Positions 9,977-19,375 of a stretch of DNA of 64,000 bases are shown here, piece by piece. The notes below the pieces were generated by a model. It saw only the letters and a program-made list of their open reading frames with translations, had not been told where the DNA came from and did no database searches. Numbering within the stretch: position 1 is the stretch's first letter; the number at the start of each line of letters is the position of its first letter. Position numbers and translations under genes: made by a program. The stretch covers positions 1 through 64,000 of the forward strand of contig JAKBHH010000003.1 of NCBI GenBank assembly GCA_021836865.1, written 5' to 3'. The stretch comes from Acidobacteriota bacterium. Its GTDB lineage: Bacteria; Acidobacteriota; Terriglobia; Terriglobales; Acidobacteriaceae.

Positions 9977-10109
9977 GAGAGCTGCCTCTCCTGAGCCCTT
10001 CAAGGCCGCGACCGTGGCCAATCCACAGCGCATCACTGTACTAGACTAACAGTGGCCCACGGACGCTCGCTGAAACGCGCTTCGAAGGGCAGAGAGGGAT
10101 GTGCGACGG

Positions 10110-11099
10110 ATGCGTCTCTGCTGGAAAGGTTGGATGGCGGCGCTGCTGGTGGCGGCGCCTGTGGCGGGCCTGGCCGCAAGCTGCACCACACAGGCTGCGC
10201 TCTCCGCGCAGGATCGCAACGCGCTGGCCGCCGTGGGCTCGCGCATGGCGGAGGCCGTACTGCGGCAGGATGAAAGCACGCTGCAGGCGGCGCTTTTGCC
10301 CGCCGTTGCACAGGACTGGCCCGGCATGAGGTCCGCCGTGGAAGACGGCGCCGCGCTGGTGAAAGGCGGGCAGGCGCAACTGCGCGCGATCTATCTGCTG
10401 GACAACTCCTCGGCCAAGGCTACGCTCGATGAGCAGTTCTTCTGCTCGAACGCCTCAGGCTCCCTCACCGTCACCATCAACATGCGCTCACTGCCGCCCG
10501 GCCGCTATGCCGTGGTGCTGGCAGACGCCGCAGGTGCTCCCCTGGGCGGCCAGATGGGTCTCGTACTGGTCTGGGATCCTACCGGCTCTGCGCCCGCCTG
10601 GCGCCTGGGCGGGCTGTCGGTACGGCAAGGCGTCATCAACGGGCACGATGGCGTGTGGTTCTGGACACACGCCCGGGTGCTGGCCGCAACCAGCAACACA
10701 TGGAGCGCCTGGTACACCTACGAGATGGCGCGCTATCTCCTGCTGCCTGTGGACTTTCTTTCTTCCACGAACATGGACAGGCTGGTGCAGGAACAAAGCC
10801 GCATTCCGAACTCACCCGCCAGCGCCTTCCCCTATTCGCTCACAGACGGGCCGCGTACCTGGAAGATCGATGACATTCGAGTTGACACGTCGCTCCGCCA
10901 GGCAGACCTCGGCGTGACCTATGAATCGATTGGCATCACCGATCCTTCGGCACAGCGCACGGAGGCCGTCGCCGTGATGAGCGCGCTGCTCAAGTCGCAT
11001 CCCGGCCTCCGGCAGAACTTCCACGGCCTGTGGGCGTATGCGGTAGTAAATGGCACTACAACTCCGATTATTGAGCTGCCCATGGCCCAGATACCGTAG
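10110..11099 (+). CDS. Secreted protein of unknown function (about 329 aa)
   Basis: I do not recognise this family. The protein starts with a basic segment and a hydrophobic signal (WMAALLVAAPVAGLAAS) followed by Cys, so it may be a lipoprotein, although the lipobox is poor. The mature part includes alpha/beta stretches and several Trp-rich segments (GVWFWTHARV, TWSAWYTYEMARY). It has no recognisable catalytic motif. The start is ambiguous: GTG 10101 has a ribosome-binding site too close, and ATG 10110 has one slightly far (GAGAGGG). It is divergent from the STN-like gene, with about 130 bases between start codons, and the two could share a regulatory region. Confidence 0.6.
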   Translation: MRLCWKGWMAALLVAAPVAGLAASCTTQAALSAQDRNALAAVGSRMAEAVLRQDESTLQAALLPAVAQDWPGMRSAVEDGAALVKGGQAQLRAIYLLDNSSAKATLDEQFFCSNASGSLTVTINMRSLPPGRYAVVLADAAGAPLGGQMGLVLVWDPTGSAPAWRLGGLSVRQGVINGHDGVWFWTHARVLAATSNTWSAWYTYEMARYLLLPVDFLSSTNMDRLVQEQSRIPNSPASAFPYSLTDGPRTWKIDDIRVDTSLRQADLGVTYESIGITDPSAQRTEAVAVMSALLKSHPGLRQNFHGLWAYAVVNGTTTPIIELPMAQIP

Positions 11100-11195
11100 A
11101 AGCCAGGGACCGGGGAATAGGGACTGAAGAGCATTTTTCTGCATGCCCATTCGTTGATCGAGAATTTGTTTTGATCGGTGTTAAGGAAGAACATC

Positions 11196-12245
11196 TTGGA
11201 AGCCTTGATTGACCTGCGATCCGATACTGTAACGCGGCCCACGCCCGAGATGCGGGTTGCCATGGCTGCGGCCGAGGTTGGGGACGATGTCTACGGCGAA
11301 GACCCCACCGTAAACCTGCTGGAGAAGCGTGCCGCGGAGACCTTTGGCCGCGAGGCCGCCCTGTTTGTGCCCACCGGCACCATGGGCAACCAGATAGCCA
11401 TTCGCCTGCACACCCAGCCCGGCCAGGAGGTCATCTGCGAGTCGCGCGCCCACATCCTCGATTGGGAGATGGCTACGACCGCAGTCTTTTCCGGCTGTTT
11501 GCTACGCACTGTCGCTACCAGGCGCGGTACGCTCACCTGGCACGAGATCGAGCCGGTCATCTACGGGCGCAGTTCTTTCCGGGCTCCCACGGGACTCATT
11601 GAAATCGAGAACACGGCCAATATGGCAGGCGGCCGTATCACCCCGCTTGCCGCCATGGAAGAGATATGGGCCGGGGCCAGGGAACGCAAGCTCCCGGTGC
11701 ATCTGGATGGGGCGCGCATCTTTAATGCCGCCACGGCACTTGGCGTGGAGGTGAAGACCTTGACGCGAGGCTTTGACACGGTCATGTTTTCCCTGTCAAA
11801 GGGACTGTGCGCGCCGGTCGGATCGATGCTGGTTGGCTCTGCGGAGTTGATGGAACGGGCACGGCTCTACCGCAAGGCTCTGGGCGGCGGCATGAGGCAG
11901 GCCGGCGTGCTGGCCGCTGCCGGACTCATTGCGCTGGAGCAAATGCCCGCGCGCCTGCACGAAGATCACGCCAATGCGCGCCTGCTGACTGAAGCGCTGG
12001 CGCACATGGAGGGCGTGACCATCGATCCAAAAACGGTGGAGACGAACATCGTCATCTTCCGTCTCACCGGCAAGCTCACCGCCGCCGCGCTGGTCGCAAG
12101 ACTCAAGGCCCGCGGCATTCTGGCCAGCGCGGTCGGTCCTGATGCCATTCGCCTGGTCACTCACAAGGACGTGGACCGAGCAGCGTGTATCAAGGCAGCC
12201 GAGGCGCTCACCGAGGAGATGGAAGCCGGTGTGCCGACACACTAG
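11196..12245 (+). CDS. ltaE: Low-specificity L-threonine aldolase
   Basis: This PLP enzyme cleaves L-threonine or L-allo-threonine to glycine and acetaldehyde in the cytosol. The family N-terminus [14 protein letters not shown] is clear, followed by [12 protein letters not shown]. The PLP-binding Lys lies in [14 protein letters not shown] length of 349 residues fits the fold-type I threonine aldolases. The start is probably TTG 11196, six bases after AAGGAAG; a GTG at 11178 would add six residues without a good ribosome-binding site. The glucan genes follow after 154 bases and are probably transcribed separately. Confidence 0.9.
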   Translation: MEALIDLRSDTVTRPTPEMRVAMAAAEVGDDVYGEDPTVNLLEKRAAETFGREAALFVPTGTMGNQIAIRLHTQPGQEVICESRAHILDWEMATTAVFSGCLLRTVATRRGTLTWHEIEPVIYGRSSFRAPTGLIEIENTANMAGGRITPLAAMEEIWAGARERKLPVHLDGARIFNAATALGVEVKTLTRGFDTVMFSLSKGLCAPVGSMLVGSAELMERARLYRKALGGGMRQAGVLAAAGLIALEQMPARLHEDHANARLLTEALAHMEGVTIDPKTVETNIVIFRLTGKLTAAALVARLKARGILASAVGPDAIRLVTHKDVDRAACIKAAEALTEEMEAGVPTH

Positions 12246-12399
12246 ACGGAAGCCTGCGAGGCTCTTGCGCCTCCTGCCTCCACGGAATACACTCATCCGC
12301 GACGCGCTGCACCGACGGACTCAACCCCAGGCTCCGCGCGCACCTGAAGCAGAGCTTGCCACTCTGACCGTAGCGCCGGATCCGGCGGGAGGAAAAGAA

Positions 12400-13629
12400 T
12401 TGCGAGTAGGTTTGTTCACGCGCGAGTACCCGCCGCAGGTCTATGGCGGCGCAGGAGTGCACGTCGATTATCTGAGCCGCGAGCTCGCCAGAGAGATTGA
12501 AGTTGAGGTCCATTGCTGGGGTCCGCAGCACGCTGACCACGGTAACCTGCACGTGCGCGGCGCCGAGCCGTGGCCTGACATCACCAACGGGACGGAAGGC
12601 AAATTCAAAGGCGCGCTCGAAGCGCTGAGCCTGAATCTCACGCAGGTAAAGGCACTCGCAGGCGTGGATGTGGTCCATACGCATACCTGGTACGTCTCGA
12701 TGGCGGGCTTCCTTGCCAAGAAGCTCTACGGTGTGCCGTTCGTGCTGACCACGCATTCGCTGGAACCGCTGCGCGCATGGAAGGCCGAGCAGCTCGGCAG
12801 CGGCTACGCGATGAGCTCGTGGATGGAACGCACCGCGATGCTGGACGCGGACGCCATTATTGCTGTTTCGCAAGGGACCAAGACCGATATTCAACGCGCG
12901 TATCCCGATGTGGATCCGGCGCGCATTCACGTCATCTACAACGGAATCGACCTGAATGAGTATCAGAAGACCAGCGAGACGAAAGCGCTGATCGATTACG
13001 GCGTCGATCCGGCAGTGCCGTACATTCTCTTCGTCGGCCGCATCACGCGGCAAAAGGGCGTGACGCACCTTGTCGATGCCATCCGCTATCTGCCGCCGGA
13101 GACGCAGGTCGTGCTCTGCGCGGGCGCTCCCGATACTCCTGAGATTGCTGCCGAGCTGCGCGGCAAAGTGGACGAAGCGCGCAAGGCGCATCCGCGCATT
13201 GTCTGGATCGAGAAGATGGTCACGAAGCAGGAAGCGATACAGCTTTACAGCAATGCGCGCGTCTTCTGCTGTCCTTCCGTCTACGAGCCTTTCGGCATCA
13301 TCAACCTTGAGGCGATGGCCTGCCGCGCGCCGGTTGTGGCCAGCTCCACGGGCGGCATTAAAGAAGTCGTCGTCGAAGGGGAAACGGGCTACCTGGTGCC
13401 GTTCGATGCGGACCCGGTGACCAGCTTTCCGCGGGAACCCGAGAAATTTGCGCGCGACCTGGCGACACGCCTCAACGAGATGCTGCAAGACCCGGAGAGA
13501 TGCCGCCGCTTTGGCGAGGCGGGACGACGCCGTGTCGAAGAGATCTTCAGCTGGACCGCCATCGCACACCAGACCATTGCGCTCTATGCGCAGCTCATCG
13601 AAGAGCGGAAACGAAGCGCGCACAAGTAA
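12400..13629 (+). CDS. glgM: GT4 glucosyltransferase of the GlgA-actinobacterial / GlgM type
   Basis: This is a retaining glycosyltransferase of family GT4. Related proteins were long annotated as glycogen synthase. In mycobacteria the orthologous type (GlgM) makes maltose-1-phosphate from ADP-glucose and glucose-1-phosphate. The start is TTG 12400, seven bases after GGGAGG, and gives MRVGLFTREYPPQVYGGAGV, the expected N-terminus with the nucleotide-sugar loop. The 86 extra upstream codons in the open frame are non-coding. The GT4 EX7E motif is present as YEPFGIINLEAM near the C-terminus. The length of 409 residues fits. glgE follows 86 bases downstream, which favours the maltose-1-phosphate synthase reading over classical glycogen synthase. 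Confidence 0.85.
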   Translation: MRVGLFTREYPPQVYGGAGVHVDYLSRELAREIEVEVHCWGPQHADHGNLHVRGAEPWPDITNGTEGKFKGALEALSLNLTQVKALAGVDVVHTHTWYVSMAGFLAKKLYGVPFVLTTHSLEPLRAWKAEQLGSGYAMSSWMERTAMLDADAIIAVSQGTKTDIQRAYPDVDPARIHVIYNGIDLNEYQKTSETKALIDYGVDPAVPYILFVGRITRQKGVTHLVDAIRYLPPETQVVLCAGAPDTPEIAAELRGKVDEARKAHPRIVWIEKMVTKQEAIQLYSNARVFCCPSVYEPFGIINLEAMACRAPVVASSTGGIKEVVVEGETGYLVPFDADPVTSFPREPEKFARDLATRLNEMLQDPERCRRFGEAGRRRVEEIFSWTAIAHQTIALYAQLIEERKRSAHK

Positions 13630-13715
13630 CAGAAGCCTTTTTCGTATCGAAGCGCCACGCGGAGCTGCGATGCGATTGCCTGAGAGCCTGCAAACACGAA
13701 GGACGAACGAACGCC

Positions 13716-15713
13716 ATGAGCCACACTCCCAAAGACGGACGCAAGCGCGTTGTAATTGAAGCCATCTCTCCGGAGGTAGACGCGGGTCGCTTTCCGGCCA
13801 AGCGCACCGTCGGCGACCAGGTGCGCGTCGAAGCCGACATCTTCACCGACGGGCATGACTCCATTGCTGCGTCGCTGCTGGCGCATCGCGAGGGCTCGGA
13901 CGATTGGACCGAGATTCCCATGGGCCAGCTGGTCAACGACCGTTGGACCGCTGCGTTCCGCGTGAGCGAGCTGGGCCGCTACGGCTTCAAGGTGCTGGGC
14001 TGGGTTGACCACTTTGAGACATGGCGCGTGGCGCTGCTCAAGCGCATCAAGGCGGACTCTGATGTGCCTGTTGACTATCTCATCGGAGCGGACCTCATCA
14101 GCGAAGCCGCGGAACGCGCTACCGGAGCGGACGCCATGTGGCTGCGCGAGCGCGCGCAAGTATTGCGGTCAGGCAAGGCGGTCAAGGAGCTGCGCATCCA
14201 TGCGACTGACCCAACACTGCATGAGCTGGTGCAGCGCTATCCCGACAAGCGCTACGCCACGGAGTCCGATCGCGAAGTGAAGATCGTTGTTGAGCCGGTC
14301 CGCGCGCGGTTTAGCTCCTGGTATGAGTTTTTCCCGCGCTCCACGGCGCAGCAGCCCGGCCAGCACGGCACCTTTGCCGACTGCGAGCGCCGGCTGCCCT
14401 ACATCGCGGAGATGGGCTTCAACGTCGTCTACATGCCGCCCATTCATCCCATCGGGCGCACCTTTCGCAAAGGCCCCAACAACAACCCCGAGTCGAAGCC
14501 GGGCGATCACGGCAGCCCGTGGGCCATCGGATCGGCAGAAGGCGGGCACAAGTCCATCCTGCCCGAGCTTGGCACACTGGAAGACTTCCGGCGCTTTGTT
14601 GCGAAGGCGCAGCAGCTCAATCTCTCTGTCGCGATGGACATCGCATTCCAGGCCGCGCCCGATCATCCGTATGTCAGTGAGCACGAGAACTGGTTTCGCA
14701 AGCGGCCTGATGGAACGATTCAGTATGCCGAGAATCCGCCGAAGAAGTATCAGGATATCTATCCCTTCGACTTTGAGAGCGAAGACTGGACGGGAATGTG
14801 GCAGGAGCTGAAGAGCGTATTTGAGTATTGGATTGCGCAAGGCGTGACCATCTTCCGCGTCGACAACCCGCACACCAAAGCCTTTCCCTTCTGGGAGTGG
14901 TGCATTACCGCGATCAAGCGGGACCATCCGGAAGTGCTCTTTCTGGCGGAGGCGTTCACGCGGCCCAAGATCATGTATCGTCTTGCGAAGCTTGGCTTCA
15001 GCCAGTCGTATACATACTTCCCGTGGCGCAACGCCAAGGGTGAGTTGACGGCTTATCTCACCGAGCTGACTCAGACCCCGGTGCGCGAGTTCTTCCGCCC
15101 GAACCAGTGGCCGAACACTCCGGACATTCTCACCGAGTTTTTGCAGATTGGCGGACGTGCTGCGTTTTCGATTCGTCTGCTGCTCGCGGCTACGCTCGGC
15201 GCGAACTACGGCATCTATGGACCTGCATTTGAACTGATGGAGCACAAGCCCGTGCGCCAGGGCAGCGAGGAGTATCTCGACTCAGAGAAGTACGAGATCC
15301 GCCACTGGGACCTGGACCGCCCGCACAGCCTGAGGCCGCTCGTTGCAACCGTGAACGCGATTCGCAACGGGAATGAGGCGCTGCAGGGAGACTGGTCGCT
15401 GCGCTTCCACTTAACGGAAAACGATCAGCTCATCTGCTACACCAAGGAGTCAGAGGACCGCTCGAACCTGCTGCTCATGGTCGTCAACCTCGACCCGCAC
15501 CACACGCAATCCGGCTTTGTTTCTCTGCCGCTCGGCGAGCTCGAGATTCCCTATGACCGCGGCTACGAGGCAGAGGACCTGCTCACCGGCGAGCGCTACC
15601 TGTGGCACGGGCCGCGCAACTACGTGGAGCTGAATCCATCGCGCCAGGCCGGGCACATCTTCAAGATTCACCGTCGCATGAAGGTCGAAACGGACTTCGA
15701 GTATTTCCTGTGA
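13716..15713 (+). CDS. glgE: Alpha-1,4-glucan:maltose-1-phosphate maltosyltransferase
   Basis: This GH13 subfamily 3 enzyme extends alpha-1,4-glucans by transferring maltosyl units from maltose-1-phosphate. The chosen ATG 13716 gives 665 residues, within the usual 660-700; the longer open frame overlaps glgM and is spurious. The N-terminal beta-sandwich begins [19 protein letters not shown]. The catalytic domain shows the nucleophile Asp383 in FRVDNPHTK and the general acid Glu412 in LAEAFTRP. Their 29-residue spacing equals that in characterised GlgE. The C-terminal [10 protein letters not shown] is also typical. It sits downstream of the GlgM-type gene and 28 bases before yjbQ, a likely operon. 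Confidence 0.95.
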   Translation: MSHTPKDGRKRVVIEAISPEVDAGRFPAKRTVGDQVRVEADIFTDGHDSIAASLLAHREGSDDWTEIPMGQLVNDRWTAAFRVSELGRYGFKVLGWVDHFETWRVALLKRIKADSDVPVDYLIGADLISEAAERATGADAMWLRERAQVLRSGKAVKELRIHATDPTLHELVQRYPDKRYATESDREVKIVVEPVRARFSSWYEFFPRSTAQQPGQHGTFADCERRLPYIAEMGFNVVYMPPIHPIGRTFRKGPNNNPESKPGDHGSPWAIGSAEGGHKSILPELGTLEDFRRFVAKAQQLNLSVAMDIAFQAAPDHPYVSEHENWFRKRPDGTIQYAENPPKKYQDIYPFDFESEDWTGMWQELKSVFEYWIAQGVTIFRVDNPHTKAFPFWEWCITAIKRDHPEVLFLAEAFTRPKIMYRLAKLGFSQSYTYFPWRNAKGELTAYLTELTQTPVREFFRPNQWPNTPDILTEFLQIGGRAAFSIRLLLAATLGANYGIYGPAFELMEHKPVRQGSEEYLDSEKYEIRHWDLDRPHSLRPLVATVNAIRNGNEALQGDWSLRFHLTENDQLICYTKESEDRSNLLLMVVNLDPHHTQSGFVSLPLGELEIPYDRGYEAEDLLTGERYLWHGPRNYVELNPSRQAGHIFKIHRRMKVETDFEYFL

Positions 15714-15741
15714 CAAGTCATCGGCGCACGGTGGAGCATGC

Positions 15742-16158
15742 ATGAAGAGTCATACGGAATATCTCGTATTCAACACGGGCAAACGCCGCGAGATGGTGCA
15801 TATCACCGACCAGGTGGAGCAGGTCGTGAAGCGCAGCGGTGTGAAGGATGGGCTTTGCTTTGTCTCTCCCATGCATATCACCGCAGCCATCTACGTCAAT
15901 GATCTGGAAGGCGGATTGATTGAAGATATCTGGAAGTGGCTGGAAGAGCTGGCTCCGGCGCGTTCCGACTACAAGCACCATCAGACAGGCGAAGACAACG
16001 GCGATGCACATCTGAAGTCGCTGCTGCTGCATCACGAAACGACTCTTCCGGTCACGGCGGGGCGTCTTGACCTGGGCACTTGGCAGCGCGTGTTCTACGC
16101 AGAGTTCGATGGTCAGAGGCGTAAGCGCGTCATCGTGAAGGTGTTGGGCGTCGAGTAG
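15742..16158 (+). CDS. yjbQ: YjbQ/UPF0047-family protein
   Basis: This is a small cytosolic protein of 138 residues from the UPF0047 family, sometimes annotated as a secondary thiamine-phosphate synthase. Family hallmarks are visible: [15 protein letters not shown], then [18 protein letters not shown], then a late [16 protein letters not shown]. The conserved His and Asp/Glu residues in these blocks probably bind a metal. The true physiological role is unsettled in the family. It lies 28 bases after glgE on the same strand, so co-transcription is likely, although no metabolic link is evident. A long hairpin follows. Confidence 0.88.
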   Translation: MKSHTEYLVFNTGKRREMVHITDQVEQVVKRSGVKDGLCFVSPMHITAAIYVNDLEGGLIEDIWKWLEELAPARSDYKHHQTGEDNGDAHLKSLLLHHETTLPVTAGRLDLGTWQRVFYAEFDGQRRKRVIVKVLGVE

Positions 16159-16168
16159 CAGAACGCGT

Positions 16169-16217
16169 TGCTCCCATGCGCGCATGCGGATAAGCCGCAG
16201 TCGCGTACATGGGAGCA
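16169..16217. terminator. Compound hairpin between converging yjbQ and mrp
   Basis: A perfect 10-bp outer stem (TGCTCCCATG with CATGGGAGCA) encloses two further short stems, CGCG/CGCG and GCGG/CCGC, around an ATAAG loop. It occupies the gap between convergent genes and probably ends both transcripts, though there is no uridine tract on either side. Confidence 0.45.
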
Positions 16218-16237
16218 GAGTGCGAACGGATCAAAAG

Positions 16238-17068
16238 TTAGCTGATCTCGATCACGTCGCTCGCCGCGGCTGCAGCAGCTTCGGCTCGCTCCATCAGCTT
16301 TTGCGCCACGTTGAAGAACTCGGTGGCCTGCGGGCTTTTGGGCCCAGCCAGCGTCACCGGCAGTCCACGATCGCCGCCTTCGCGAATCGCAGGGATCAGC
16401 TCAATCGAACCGAGGAAGGGAATGTTGAACTGCTTCGCCGTGCGCTCCGCGCCGCCCCTGGAGAAGATGTCAATTACCTCGTGGCAGTGCGGGCAGGTGA
16501 AGTGGCTCATATTCTCGACGATGCCGATCACCTCGACGTTCACCTGCGCAAACATCTCCAGCGCCTTGCGCGCGTCCTGCAGGCTGACATCGCTCGGCGT
16601 GGAGACAACCACCGCGCCGGTCAGTGGCACGGTCTGCACCAGCGAGATGACTACATCGCCTGTGCCCGGCGGCAGATCGACGATGAGGTAGTCGAGTTCG
16701 CCCCAGTTCACCTGTTGCAGAAACTGCCGGATGATCTGATGCAACATGGGTCCGCGCATCACCAGCGGCTTGTCGCCCGGCGAGATGTAGCCAATGGAGA
16801 TCGTCTTGACGCCGTGGGTGTCATTCGGCTGAATCTGATTGTCCGGGCCGATGCGCGGCTGTTGCGTCGAGCCCATCATCAGCGGCACGTTGGGGCCGTA
16901 GATGTCTGCGTCAATGAGCCCTACGCGCTGGCCCAGCCGCGATAGCGCAATGGCCAGGTTGACGGCGACGGTGGTCTTGCCTACTCCGCCCTTGCCGGAG
17001 CCGATTGCGACGATTCTTGAAACGCCCGGCAGTGCGACGGGCGAGGGCATGGCGGGTGAATGAGCCAT
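16238..17068 (-). CDS. mrp: Mrp/NBP35-family Fe-S cluster carrier ATPase
   Basis: This cytosolic P-loop ATPase probably carries and delivers Fe-S clusters to apoproteins. The deviant Walker A GKGGVGKTT is at about residues 25-33, and DADIYGPNVP is the Mrp signature. DLPPGTGD follows. The CXXC cluster ligand pair is present as CPHC in the C-terminal third. At 276 residues it lacks the N-terminal MIP18/DUF59 domain found in many ApbC proteins, so this is the short form. A poly-Ala stretch precedes the C-terminus. It is followed upstream by a thioesterase gene on the same strand. Confidence 0.92.
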   Translation of the reverse strand: MAHSPAMPSPVALPGVSRIVAIGSGKGGVGKTTVAVNLAIALSRLGQRVGLIDADIYGPNVPLMMGSTQQPRIGPDNQIQPNDTHGVKTISIGYISPGDKPLVMRGPMLHQIIRQFLQQVNWGELDYLIVDLPPGTGDVVISLVQTVPLTGAVVVSTPSDVSLQDARKALEMFAQVNVEVIGIVENMSHFTCPHCHEVIDIFSRGGAERTAKQFNIPFLGSIELIPAIREGGDRGLPVTLAGPKSPQATEFFNVAQKLMERAEAAAAAASDVIEIS

Positions 17069-17123
17069 TGTGTCTGATTACTCCTTCTTCCATTCCATTG
17101 TTGCAGATTCATTTTGTGGAACC

Positions 17124-17669
17124 TTAAGCGCGCGCGCCTGTTTCATTAGGCCGGGCCGTCTGTGCGCGGCGTTCCTGCATGCGCCGGGCCGTCTCGGCCT
17201 CGCGATGTTCGCGGCGGCGCAGCGCGTCGTTGAAGCGCCGTACCTCATTCGGCGTCTCCGGCAGCAGCGCGGGAATCTTCTGCTTGCGGCCCTGCTCGTC
17301 AATGGCCACAAACACCAGATAGGCGCTGGCCACATGCAGCAGCGTGCCGGTCTGCGGATGTTCCACCCACACCTTTACGCCCACCTCGAGTGAGCTGTTG
17401 AAGGCGCGGTTCACGCTGGACTTCAAAATCAACAGATCGCCCACATGCACCGGCTGAATGAAGTCGATGTGGTCCATCGCCGCCGTCACCACGTGTGTGC
17501 GCGAGTGCCGATAGGCTGCCATGGCGCCGGTCAAGTCAATGAAGTGCATCAGCCGCCCGCCCAGCAGGTTGCCCAGTGTGTTGGCGTCGTTGGGCAGGAT
17601 GATCTCTGTCATCTCGGACTGCGTGCTGGCCACGGTGCGTGCTGCGGGTTTGGTCTCAGTGGAACTCAT
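17124..17669 (-). CDS. Acyl-CoA thioesterase (hotdog fold, YciA/BACH-like)
   Basis: This is a predicted cytosolic acyl-CoA hydrolase with one hotdog domain (about residues 15-140). Characteristic segments are EIILPNDANTLGNLLGGRLM, with the conserved Asn-Asp, then DLTGAMAAYRHS and VTAAMDHIDFIQPVHVGD. After the domain comes a basic, Arg/Glu-rich alpha-helical tail of about 40 residues, likely a coiled segment for oligomerisation. Its 181 residues are slightly longer than YciA (about 130-160). It starts 55 bases upstream of mrp on the same strand, so the two may be co-transcribed. The acyl-chain preference is not predictable. Confidence 0.85.
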   Translation of the reverse strand: MSSTETKPAARTVASTQSEMTEIILPNDANTLGNLLGGRLMHFIDLTGAMAAYRHSRTHVVTAAMDHIDFIQPVHVGDLLILKSSVNRAFNSSLEVGVKVWVEHPQTGTLLHVASAYLVFVAIDEQGRKQKIPALLPETPNEVRRFNDALRRREHREAETARRMQERRAQTARPNETGARA

Positions 17670-17824
17670 TGCGTGCTTGCTCCATTCTTCGGCGGCTCTT
17701 CAGGACAATCTTGCCGCCAGCTACAATGAAGGAGCGTCTGACGGCTCAACGGAGTGCCAGTTCCAGTTTCGGCAATCCACGCCAATTACGCAAATGCCGC
17801 CGCAAGGCGTTCTCAGGATACGGA

Positions 17825-18136
17825 ATGGATAAGCTTGCTGGACTGAAGGAGATTCTCGCCTTGGACCCAAACAACAGCTTTGCGCGTTACGGCGTGGCCA
17901 TGGAACTTGCGGGAAGCGGCGAAACGGACGCCGCTCTGGCGGAGTTTAACACCCTGCTGACCAACGACCCCGACTACACTGCGGGCTACTTTATGGCCGC
18001 GCAGACGCTGGCCAACGCCCAGCGCACTCCCGAAGCCATCGCGCGCCTCAAGGATGGTATTGCCTGTGCGGCCCGCACCGGCAACCGCCATGCCCTCAGC
18101 GAGATGCAGGGTATGCTTGACGAGCTGGACCGCTAG
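17825..18136 (+). CDS. Small tetratricopeptide-repeat protein
   Basis: The 103-residue protein consists of about two and a half TPR-like helical pairs. Typical TPR positions are visible in ILALDPNNSFARYGVAMEL and NTLLTNDPDYTAGYFMAAQ. There is no signal peptide or membrane segment, so it is a cytosolic adaptor candidate. ATG 17825 was chosen because it starts the repeat region and has AGGAT upstream; the longer open frame lacks TPR character. It is divergent from the thioesterase gene. The partner is unknown. Confidence 0.75.
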   Translation: MDKLAGLKEILALDPNNSFARYGVAMELAGSGETDAALAEFNTLLTNDPDYTAGYFMAAQTLANAQRTPEAIARLKDGIACAARTGNRHALSEMQGMLDELDR

Positions 18137-18229
18137 CGAACAGGGCACTGACGCCGTTGCAGTTGATCGCGAGGAGACAAAGCCGCTTGTTTTGTGCATG
18201 TTTTGCGCCGTTTTAATTTAGGCCGCGTC

Positions 18230-18235
18230 TATAAT
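18230..18235 (+). promoter_or_regulatory. Perfect -10 hexamer placed for a leaderless GT2 transcript
   Basis: TATAAT ends 6 bases before the ATG of the glycosyltransferase gene. Transcription would then begin at or next to the start codon. No ribosome-binding site precedes the ATG, consistent with leaderless translation. No strong -35 hexamer is visible. Confidence 0.4.
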
Positions 18236-18241
18236 ATCTGT

Positions 18242-19243
18242 ATGCCAAAGTATTCCATCGTTGTTCCTTTTCACAATGAAGAGGAAAACGTGACCGTGAT
18301 GTATGCGCGCCTGAAGCAGGTGATGGAGCAGGTGGGCGACAGTTTTGAGCTGGTGCTGGTAGACGACGGCTCCAGGGATCGCACCTACAAGCTGCTGGAA
18401 GAGATTGCCGCGGTGGACAGCCGCGTTCTGGTCATCAAGTTGCGCCGGAATTTCGGGCAGACCTCAGCATTGGCAGCGGGCTTTGACCACGCCTCGGGCG
18501 ACTTCATCTTCGCTATGGACGGGGACCTGCAGCACGACCCGAATGAAATTCCGAATTTCATTGAGAAGCTCGAAGAGGGCTACGACGTCGTCTCGGGCTG
18601 GCGCAAAGAGCGCATCGACAATTTCGTGATGCGCCGCATCCCGTCGCGCTGCGCCAACTGGCTGATGGCCAAGCTCTCCGGCGTGGACATTCACGACTTT
18701 GGGACGACATTCAAAGGCTATCGCCGCGAAGTCATTACAAACATCCCGCTCTACGGCGAGATGCATCGCTTCATTCCCGCGCTGGCCAGTTGGTATGGCG
18801 CATCCATCTGCGAGATTCCCATCAAGAACGTGATGCGCGAGCGTGGCAAGAGCCACTACGGCATTGGGCGCACGTTCCGCGTCTTCTTCGACTTGCTCAC
18901 GATTCGCTTTCTGCTGAAGTACATGAGCAGGCCGCTTCACTTCTTCGGCACTTTTGGCGCGCTGGGCATTCTTTCCGGCAGCATGGTCTCGGCGATCCTG
19001 CTTGCGATGAAGATCGCGAACCCGCACCAGAGCGTGATGGACCAGCACGGTCCGCTGTTCGTTATTGCAGGCGTGTTGATTCTTGCCGGCATCCAGATGC
19101 TGGCCATTGGCCTGCTCGGCGAGTTGCAGGTGCGGCACTACTTCACCAGCCAGCAGCGCACGCCCTATGCCATTGACAGGCTGGTGCGTCTGCGCGCGCC
19201 GGAAGAGCCGAGCATCCTGACGCGCGGCAAGGACAGCTTCTAG
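18242..19243 (+). CDS. GT2 glycosyltransferase, polyprenyl-phosphate sugar transferase type (GtrB/DPM1-like)
   Basis: This membrane-bound glycosyltransferase probably transfers a sugar from a nucleotide donor to undecaprenyl phosphate. The N-terminal GT-A domain has YSIVVPFHNEEENV, then VDDGSRDRT, then the metal-binding region MDGDLQHDP and HDFGTTFKGYRRE. Two transmembrane helices follow at about residues 235-260 and 275-300, as in GtrB. The 333 residues start at ATG 18242; an upstream in-frame GTG has no ribosome-binding site at proper spacing. A terminator hairpin follows. No GtrA-like flippase or GT-C partner adjoins it, so the sugar and acceptor remain open. Confidence 0.88.
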   Translation: MPKYSIVVPFHNEEENVTVMYARLKQVMEQVGDSFELVLVDDGSRDRTYKLLEEIAAVDSRVLVIKLRRNFGQTSALAAGFDHASGDFIFAMDGDLQHDPNEIPNFIEKLEEGYDVVSGWRKERIDNFVMRRIPSRCANWLMAKLSGVDIHDFGTTFKGYRREVITNIPLYGEMHRFIPALASWYGASICEIPIKNVMRERGKSHYGIGRTFRVFFDLLTIRFLLKYMSRPLHFFGTFGALGILSGSMVSAILLAMKIANPHQSVMDQHGPLFVIAGVLILAGIQMLAIGLLGELQVRHYFTSQQRTPYAIDRLVRLRAPEEPSILTRGKDSF

Positions 19244-19263
19244 CCCGCATCCCGGCAAGCTCC

Positions 19264-19302
19264 AAGCCCCGTCTGGAACGAGTCCCGGCGGGGTTTGTGT
19301 TT
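19264..19302 (+). terminator. Rho-independent terminator after the GT2 gene
   Basis: AAGCCCCG at 19264-19271 pairs with CGGGGTTT at 19289-19296, an 8-bp stem with one G-T pair. The second arm runs into a T-rich tract (TTTGTGTTT). It is placed 20 bases after the stop codon. Confidence 0.6.
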
Positions 19303-19375
19303 CCGCAAGGGCCTCGCGCGGCAAACCACTCCCGGGCTCAGGGCAGGGCTGTGGAGCAGTTTGAAAATCAGGCCG

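Noticed and set aside
12142..12399. Upstream extension of the GlgM-type frame overlapping threonine aldolase
   Set aside because: The sequence is Arg/Pro-rich shadow coding. TTG 12400 with GGGAGG gives the conserved N-terminus.
13500..13715. Upstream extension of glgE into glgM
   Set aside because: It overlaps a strong coding region in another frame; ATG 13716 starts family sequence.
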